A stretch of DNA of 64,000 nucleotides from Oenanthe sinensis (lineage: Eukaryota; Streptophyta; Magnoliopsida; Apiales; Apiaceae): the NCBI GenBank assembly GCA_028671895.1, contig CM053813.1:16988001-17052000 (forward strand). Direction: 5' to 3'. How positions within the stretch are numbered: position 1 is the stretch's first letter; every line of letters begins with the position of its first letter. Below are positions 57,565 through 64,000 of this stretch, one piece after another. Both the position numbers and the translations under genes were made by a program. Below the pieces are notes generated by a model. It searched no databases, was not told where the DNA came from, and saw nothing but the letters and a program-made list of their open reading frames with translations.

Positions 57565-57680
57565 TATGTTGACAGAGTCTATTTTCCAGACTCTGACGAG
57601 TCTATAGACTCTGAGCATCTATAGACTCTGAAGGTCATGACTTATAGACTCCGAAACAGTTAAAATTTGCGCCTGCAGAC
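57565..57680. repeat. GAGTCTATAGACTC motif array, element C, pol to ORF3
   Basis: At least six copies or half copies in 115 bp: ACAGAGTCTATTTTCCAGACTCTG, then GAGTCTATAGACTCTGA, CTATAGACTCTGA, TATAGACTCC, GCAGACTCTGA. GAGTCTATAGACTC is a perfect palindrome. The same motif is in the element C LTR. Confidence 0.85.
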
Positions 57681-57848
57681 TCTGATAATTTATAAATCTT
57701 TCAAATGACTTGAAATAGGCGGTAACAGTTACTTTTTACTGGGTACAGGATGTAGACTCGTGTGTATTGAATGAAAAGTTCACAAAACATCAATTCTATA
57801 TGCAATCAACTCACTTGTGTATTGCAATTTATTTTCTATGGCAAAAAT

Positions 57849-57856
57849 ATACTTAA
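57849..57856 (+). promoter_or_regulatory. Weak TATA-like site before element C ORF3
   Basis: TATACTTA, 65-72 nt before the ORF3 ATG. Much weaker than the TATAAATA boxes of A, E and G, with a shorter leader. Confidence 0.25.
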
Positions 57857-57920
57857 AGCTATTCTCGAACCCTAGTAAAGCTTTTCAAGAATTTTCTTCT
57901 CTATTAACTTAATCAATTCA

Positions 57921-58740
57921 ATGGCTGCTCTATCAACTTTCATGAGGGGACCCAAGGTAATTGCTTTCACATTTGGTGATTTTGAGTTCATGAAAATAAA
58001 TCATGTTTCATCCCTAGGAGACAAGAAGGGTGTAGACGCTGAGTACTACCCTGTGATGGACTTTTTGGGGAAAAGTGCGATAAGCTTTGTGTTGAAGGCA
58101 TCTCTAGTCATTTACATAGATGTCGTATCTCATGTATGAAGCTCTGCCAAGGTAGTTGATCCTACCCAGGATCAACCAGGTAAGATTATGTTTACTTTTG
58201 GTGACATAACATTTGATGTAACTGCTGATGTTCTTAACTCTGTGTTTAAACTTCCTGTTAAAACATCTTTTGATGATACTATCTCTGATGAAGATATTAA
58301 GAGCATGTTTAAATCATTAGGTTATTCTGCTAGCACTGATAACATGACTAAGTTAACTACGCCTTATTTGATAAAGGAATGATCATTTTTCTTTGATCAA
58401 ATTGCTAAGTGTTTCATTGGTAAATGTAGTGGTTTTGATGCTATTACTTTTATTACTTATCAAATTCGTCACAGTCTCCTATTTGATAAAGTGATCAACA
58501 TTGGTGATATGTTGCTCACTCAATTGGGAGCAAAATTCCATCATAGATCAACAGTCTCCTATTTGATAAAGTGATCAACATTGGTGATAGCAAAATTCTA
58601 CGATGGAATTAAACAGACTTTGTGACTTCTTCTATGATAAAGTCTATTATCATAGATTTTTTATGCTTCTCTTGAACCACTTTGTTCCTAACATTTCTGC
58701 CAAGCTTGCAGATGAATGCAGTGTGTAGGCATACAAGCAA
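57921..58740 (+). pseudogene. Element C ORF3, N-terminal part, broken
   Basis: ATG 57921 opens MAALSTFMRGPKVIAFTFGD, ending at TGA 58137; 58188-58382 continues in another frame (FTFGDITFDVTADVLNSVF), and further text (FFFDQIAKCFIGKCSGFDAI) follows a stop at 58380. These match the conserved ORF3 N-terminal domain of E, A and G, including the aromatic-D-x-I-x-K-x-F region. A 38-bp segment is duplicated (58471-58508 and 58551-58588). Everything after about 58,740 is unreadable, and the C-terminal half is missing where element G begins. Confidence 0.65.
58471..58588. repeat. 38-bp direct duplication inside element C ORF3
   Basis: ACAGTCTCCTATTTGATAAA through TTGGTGAT occurs at 58471-58508 and 58551-58588, period 80 bp. 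The sequence after each copy differs, so it looks like a local template-switch event. Confidence 0.9.
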
Positions 58741-58889
58741 TAAATGAGATTTTCTCTGACATTAAAAGAATTGATGACAATAAATAGAGTCTACCTGCCA
58801 TGGTGTATCCACAGGTAATGTAGGTAAAACTCTCTTCTTGTAAACCTTCTGTCTATACTAGGTCTAAATCTGCCAGCCTGTAAAGCATA

Positions 58890-59071
58890 GAAAACATTCC
58901 ATGTCACCTAAGCATGCATCTAGTTCTGAAAGTATTAATCAAGCTAAAGGTCATAATAGGAAAAATGAGAACATGCATGGGTAGACAACTAAAAATGTTA
59001 AAGACAAGAATGACACTCATGTAACTAAGCGTAAAGGACCCAACCTTGTTTGGGTACCAAAGAAAACTTGA
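58890..59071 (+). pseudogene. gag: Element G gag, C-terminal remnant
   Basis: A frame reads KHRKHSMSPKHASSSESI, has a TAG near 58,983, and continues through THVTKRKGPNLVWVPKKT to TGA at 59069. The WVPK ending is the gag C-terminus of these elements. The first residues may instead belong to element C ORF3, so the exact junction is uncertain. Confidence 0.55.
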
Positions 59072-59088
59072 TTTGTATTTATTTGTAG
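59072..59088 (+). promoter_or_regulatory. Acceptor-like tract between gag and pol, element G
   Basis: TTTGTATTTATTTGTAG followed by GG, ending 17 nt after the gag TGA. The pol frame is -1 to gag. Confidence 0.4.
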
Positions 59089-59094
59089 GGTACA

Positions 59095-62000
59095 GGTAAG
59101 AAGAAGGTCATGTGGATTTTGGATAGTGGATGTTCAAGGCATATGACTGGTGACAAGGCCCTACTGTCATAATTCAAAGAGGAGGCTGGCCAAAAGGTAA
59201 CTTTTGGAGACAACAGCATTAGTTTCACCATGGGATATGGAAAATTAATTCATGGAAATGTTATCATTGAAGATGTAGCCCTGGTTAGTGATTTGAAGCA
59301 TAATCTCCTCAGCATCACTCAATTCTGCAATAAAGATTTGAAGGTGGAGTTTGAAAAGGAATTGTGTCTCATATCACACAGAAAGACCAAGGAAATTGCT
59401 CTGCAAGGAGTGAGAAAGGGAAGCCTGTTTGTAGCAGATTTGGACTCTGCAAACAAGGAGAAAATTTGTCGTTTCTACACCAAAGCCTCAGAAAAAGAAA
59501 GTCTATTTTGGCACAAGAGATTGTCCCACTTAAATCTCAAAAACATTAATTCTTTAGTAAAAAGAGAATTAGTGAATGATTTGCCTACACTTGAATTCTG
59601 CATAGAAGGATTGTGTGAGGCTTGTCAGAAAGGGAAAATGAAGAGATCAAATCACAAAAGTAAGGAATTCACTTCAATCACCAAACCACTGCAATTAATT
59701 CATATGGACCTATTCAGACCAGTAAATGTTATGCCCATGTCTAAGAAAAGATTTTCTCTAGTCATGGTTGATGATTTTTCAAAGTACACTTGGGTATAAT
59801 TCTTGCATTCAAAAGATGAAGCTCCTGAGGTTATCATTGAAAATATGAGAAGATTGGATAAAGGTCCTACACCAGTAGTTGCCATAAGGAATGACAATGG
59901 TACATAATTCAAAAATGCTATACTCAATGAATTCTGCAAAGAGAAAGGCATCACTCACCAATTCTCAGCCCCAAGGACTCTACAACAAAATGGAGTAGTT
60001 GAAAGAAAGAACATGACTCTCATTGAAGATGAAAGAACCATGTTAGTAGAAGCAAATCTACCAACTAGTTTTTAGGTTGAAGCTGTTAGAACTACTTGTT
60101 ACACTCAAAAAATAACACTCATCACAAAGCCAGTTGGAAAGACTTCTTGTCACATCATGACAAATAGAAGGCCATCTATAAAATACATGCATGTGTTGGA
60201 ACAAAGTGCCTTGTTCTCAAAGATGATGTCAACAATCTTGGGAAATTTGAAGCCAAGGCATATGAAGGAATTTTTGTGGGATACTCATTGGAAAAAACTA
60301 TTTATAGAGTGTATGTGATTGATCAATAAAAGATTATAGAAAGTACAAATGTGATATTTGATGATTTCAAATTTCCTGCTATGAATTTGGAAGGTGAAAA
60401 CTGTGACACCTTGAGATTTGAAAATGAAATGGAGTCTGTAACAGTTGCAACTGAAAATGGTGTCAACACTCATGAAGAATCACATGTAGACATCTCACAT
60501 GGATCAATTGAGGAAAGATGTAATGAAGAATACAGTCACATTCAACTTGAGAACTCTCCACACAACCCTAGCATCAACTCAGGGGGAGATTCTCAAGGAT
60601 CGACAACAACTTCAATCAGGAAGAAACATGCTCAAATGATAGAGATGGAACTCATCAAACTAAATGGAATAGAGCTCATACGCCTGATCAAATCATTGGA
60701 AATCCTGATGAAGGTGTGAGAACAAGAAGAACAACTATGAATGAATGCCTATTTCCTTGCTTTCTGTCTCAAAATGAGCTAAAAAGGATTGAAGAAGCCC
60801 TGCTAGATCCAGACTGGATAATTGCCATGCAAGAGGAAATGAATCAGTTTGTGAGAAACAATGTTTGGGAATTAGTGCCACCTCCAAAGGACAGATCAGT
60901 AATTGGCACTAAATGGGTCTACAGGAATAAAATCGATGAACATGGAATAGTAATAAGAAACAAAGCAAGGTTGGTTGCAAAAGGGTATTCACAAAAAGAA
61001 GGCATTGACTATGATGATACTTTTTCTCTTGTTGCAAGACTGGAGGCAATCAGAATTTTTCTAGCATTTGCAGCACACTCAAACTTCAAGGTCTATCAGA
61101 TGGATGTCAAAAGTGCCTTTCTAAATGATGAATTAGAAGAGGAAGTATATGTGCAATAACCACCTGGCTTTGAAGATTCAAACTTTCCAAACTTTGTTTA
61201 CAGACTCATCAAAGCATTGTATGGACTCAAACAAGCCCTTAGAGCATGGTATGACACTCTGTCAAAATTTCTTCTGGAAAATCAATTCACTAGAGGAACA
61301 ATTGACAAAACTCTTTTCTACAAGAAACACCATGAAGATGTTATACTAGTTCAAATTTATGTGGATGATATCATTTTTGGATCAACAAATGAAAAACTAT
61401 GTCAAAGGTTTTCTAAGCTTATGCAAAGTGAATATGAGATGAGCATGATGGGAGAGCTCAATTACTTTCTAGGTCTTCAAATAAGTCAAAGGGCTAATGG
61501 CATTTTCATAAGTCAAACAAAATACATAAATGACTTACTCAAAAGGTTTGACATGCAAGACTGCTCAACTGCCAAAACTCCAATGTCTACAGCTACAAAA
61601 CTGGATGAAGATAAGAAAGGAAAAAGTGTATACATAAAGACCTACAGAGGAATGATTGGATCTCTTCTCTATCTCACAGCTAGTAAACCTGACGTAATGT
61701 TCTCTACATGCCTATGTGCAAGGTTTCAGGCAAATCCCAAAGAATCACATCTCATTACTGTCAAAAGAATTATGAGATTTCTCAAAGAAACATCCTTTAT
61801 GGGATTATGGTACCCTAAAGAAACAGGATTCAACCTAGTTGGATATTCAGATGCTAATTTTGCTGGTGGCAGATTGGATATGAAAAGCACTTCAGGAAGT
61901 TGTCAATTTTTTGGACAAAGATTGGTGTCTTGGTTCAGTAAAAAGCAATAATCATTATCTATTTCCACATCTGAGGCTGAATATATTACTACTGGAAGCT

Positions 62001-62305
62001 GTTGTGCTCAAGTGCTTTGGATAAGAAATCAATTAAGAGACTATGGACTTGTGTTGGAAGGAATTCCTATCATGTGTGACAACGCTAGTGCCATATCAAT
62101 TGTTGCCAATCCAGTCAACCATTCCAAGATAAAGCATATTGTTGTAAGGTACCATTTCATAAAGGAACATGTTGAAAATGGAGTGATTAAATTTTTCTAT
62201 GTTCCTACACAAAAACAATTGGCTGATATATTTACTAAACTACTTGATGAAGCCACCTTTAACAGGTTGGTTAGTGAGATTGGAATGCTAAATTCTTCAG
62301 GATAA
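59095..62305 (+). pseudogene. pol: Element G pol, moderately decayed
   Basis: Protease WILDSGCSRHMTGD at about 59,115; stop near 59,170. Segment 59230-59799 covers the rest of protease, HHCC region (FWHKRLSHLNLKNINSL, GLCEAC) and integrase start (MDLFRPVN). The integrase core has stops at 59,797 and 59,907 (after RNDNGT) and indels near 60,070-60,200. Linker at about 60,420-60,715. RT and RNase H (60716-62305) are one frame with stops at 61,157 and 61,949 only: MDVKSAFLNDELEEEVYVQ, YGLKQ, YVDD at about 61,361, CDNASA, ADIFTKLL. The RT catalytic motif is intact. Confidence 0.9.
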
Positions 62306-62700
62306 GTGGCTCAATAAATATATCTCTCCAACTGTTACAACAATTGTTTCACAGACATGAACATAAATGATTTATCTAAGTGAAATAAAATTGATGTATA
62401 TTTATAAATATGGCAGTTATATTGTTGTATATTTTTTTTTAAAATTGAAACCAACTTGGAATTATTTCCTAGTTCTAAGTAAACCTGAAAAGAACTATTA
62501 TACTTGTGCATCATTAAATAACAAGTATGATAATTCAAACTTCAGAAATATTAATCAATCACATTTCTCATATTAGGGTGAATAAATAAATTTTATTTAT
62601 CTAAGGAATGATGGTTGTAAATTATTATTTTATTTTCCAAGTGAAGATTGAATAATTTCTTAAAAACTGGAGTTTGAAGTTAAGTTGCCATTCTTTCTGA
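62306..62700. other. Element G noncoding between RNase H and motif array
   Basis: A+T-rich, no supported open frame; corresponds to the spacer seen after pol in E and C. Confidence 0.6.
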
Positions 62701-63020
62701 CTTCTCGACTAAGTATAAATTCTTGAGTTATCGAATCATTCAATTTTAAGAGTTCTCGAATGTCTTGAGTTCTCGAATCATTCAATTCTAAGAGTTCTCG
62801 AATGTCTTGAGTTCTCGAATCATTCAATTCTAAGAGTTCTCGAATGTCTTGAGTTCTCGAATCAGTCTTATCTAGAGTTCTCGATCAAGCACTATTGAGA
62901 GTTCTCAAATCACCAGAGTTCTCGAATATAGCTTGAGTGAGTTCTCGATTGTCTTAGTTCTCGATCAAAGTCTGACAGTTCTCTACTAAAACAGCTTTAC
63001 TCTCTTTTGAGTTCTCGATC
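62700..63020. repeat. GAGTTCTCGA motif array, element G, pol to ORF3
   Basis: More than ten copies of GAGTTCTCGA or close variants (GAGTTATCGA, GTTCTCGATC) in about 320 bp, all in the same orientation. Part is a 42-bp tandem repeat (62737-62862, three units). Ends about 40 bp before the TATA box. Confidence 0.92.
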
Positions 63021-63060
63021 CCTAAAATCGATTACTATTCTAGTTGAGTTATCTGTGTCA

Positions 63061-63068
63061 TATAAATA
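63061..63068 (+). promoter_or_regulatory. Candidate internal TATA box for element G ORF3
   Basis: TATAAATA, 150 nt before the ORF3 ATG and followed by a C/T-rich leader (TTTCTTTCTCTCACTCTC at about 63,158-63,175). Same arrangement as E and A. Confidence 0.6.
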
Positions 63069-63218
63069 GCAAAGTAGATCTAACATTTCATTTCTACGCT
63101 TAACTACAAACTCAAAGAAACCTTTGCATTCCAACTGTTACTCTTGAAGACTTATTTTCTTTCTCTCACTCTCTAAAAATTCTGTTTCTTCTTTTCTCTA
63201 TTTCTATACACTAACTCA

Positions 63219-64000
63219 ATGGAGTCCTCAAGTTCAGTTTCAACCGAAGTTTTTGTCATTCCAGAAATCAACTTTTCAGCCATATCCAGAGATGCAGATG
63301 CTAAACCACAGTACAAATGTTTCACAAGATTTCTCATAGACTCGTACCTAAAAGAAGCCCTGTTAGCAAACCCAACTCTTTATCTTGACATTCTCGAATA
63401 ATTTTGGGCAACTGTAGACTGGGAGAACATAGCTCTGGAGGATGGGAGCTCAAAAGTGGTAGTAACCTGCAAAATCCAAGGAGTAGATATAAGTTTTGAT
63501 GGAGATGTCAACAAAAGCTTGAAAATTCCAATTGAAGAGTTTAATGAGGAACCAACTGAAGATGACCTTCTATACTTCCTGAAGATCATTAGGTACTCTG
63601 ATACTATGGACAAAGAAGGTGAGAAGTTAAAACTTGGAAAGATAAACAAGAAGTTTATGAGGAAGGAGTGGTCATTCCTGTTTGACACTATCCTGAGAGT
63701 TTTCACCTGCAGGAAAACAAGATTTGACCAGGTTAGACTCATTGCCATGAAGCTGGCCCACTCATTGGCCTACAAACAAAGGCTCAATGTTGGAAAGCTA
63801 GTTCCTAGTGAACTCATAACCAGGATTTCCAGGAAAGGTAATGAGATTTTCTTCCCTCGCTTTATTCAATTAATTCTCAATTATAAAAATGCTAGTTTAA
63901 TTGAATTGCCTGGGATGAATAAACAGAGAATTGGCTATTCCAAATCCATGTCAAAAATTATTTTTGCTACATTGGATAGGAGAAAAACAGTCAATGTGCC
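63219..64000 (+). pseudogene. Element G ORF3, N-terminal part, one stop, runs off window
   Basis: ATG 63219 opens MESSSSVSTEVFVIPEINFS; a TAA at 63399 stands just before FWATVDWENIALEDG, after which the same frame stays open to base 64000. Landmarks match ORF3 of E: FW after ~60 residues, a compact beta-like stretch (VVVTCKIQGVDISFDGDV), and MRKEWSFLFDTILRVF near residue 150. Two-thirds of the protein is expected to lie beyond the window. The element motif GAGTTCTCGA occurs once in weak form at the stop (CATTCTCGAATAA). Function unknown; no membrane signals seen. Confidence 0.7.

Larger units (their letters stand above)
27933..58900 (+). mobile_element. Element C: Sirevirus-like element split by nested insertions
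   Basis: Its two halves are 27933-30982 (5' LTR, primer site, gag) and about 54,323-58,900 (protease to RNase H, motif array, ORF3). They are joined in logic by the gag tail before 30982 and the gag-pol boundary just after 54,323, and by the shared motif AGAGTCTA/TAGACTCT, which occurs in both halves and not in the insert. Element B occupies the gap. No 3' LTR of C is visible: its ORF3 runs into element G at about 58,700-58,915. All genes are inactive. Confidence 0.75.
58915..64000 (+). mobile_element. Element G: Sirevirus-like element, both ends outside or missing
   Basis: Contains the gag tail, pol, GAGTTCTCGA array, TATA box and start of ORF3. No 5' LTR, primer site or main gag is present: the left end is fused to element C ORF3 sequence. 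The right end, including any 3' LTR, lies beyond the window. Its motif differs from that of C, so it is a separate element and not a continuation. Confidence 0.75.

Overview
The window looks like an intergenic, retrotransposon-dominated stretch of a flowering-plant nuclear genome. The evidence is A+T-rich DNA, nested Ty1/copia elements primed by initiator tRNA-Met (TGGTATCAGAGC sites), an LTR resembling plant Ty3/gypsy elements, and TA/ATT microsatellites. A eudicot is likely from the Sirevirus-type ORFs, but I cannot name a species. No complete host gene is recognised with confidence. Every long protein here is gag, pol or the extra third ORF (ORF3) of Sirevirus-like copia elements, and all are broken to some degree.

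Layout: (1) 1-3816, probable Ty3/gypsy LTR on the minus strand with a ~69-bp minisatellite. (2) 3817-5529, A+T-rich sequence without genes. (3) 5535-19604, element A, a structurally complete 14-kb minus-strand Sirevirus with two LTRs, PBS, gag, pol, a motif array, ORF3, PPT and a perfect AAGGT target duplication. (4) 19610-21688, A+T-rich sequence with microsatellites and one possible small two-exon gene. (5) 21689-27735, element D, a truncated minus-strand LTR element without coding capacity. (6) 27737-27913, a Gly/Asn/Asp-rich coding-like scrap. (7) 27933 to ~58,900, element C, split by element B (30983 to ~54,322), which is itself split by element E (32061-44715) and by a solo LTR (48604-50148). 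(8) ~58,915-64000, element G, fused to the decayed end of C, with its ORF3 running off the right edge.

The main pattern is architectural. Four elements (A, E, C, G) share the order pol - array of a short family-specific motif - TATA box - pyrimidine-rich leader - ORF3 ATG (the TATA box and leader are weak in C). The motif differs by family: ACTGTCA/TGACAGT in A, TCAATTGAT/TCAATCGAT in E, GAGTCTATAGACTC in C, GAGTTCTCGA in G. Where an LTR is present (A, E, C), the same motif also crowds the LTR just upstream of the LTR TATA box. Element B has its own LTR motif, GTCATACCGA. In A, E and C the motif is also written into protein-coding linkers of gag, pol or ORF3. This suggests each lineage carries its own cis-regulatory cassette serving two promoters, one for the genomic RNA and one for ORF3. 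Repetitive palindromic motifs are known in Sireviruses; the lineage-by-lineage switching, coding-region copies and pairing with an ORF3 promoter are what deserve checking.

A second conserved signal is a T-rich tract ending in CAG or TAG followed by G, lying 17-19 nt after the gag stop in A, E, F (the inside of B) and G, and at the matching place in C. It resembles a splice acceptor between gag and pol. Most nonsense codons could have come from one C-to-T or G-to-A transition, as expected for methylated, silenced DNA.
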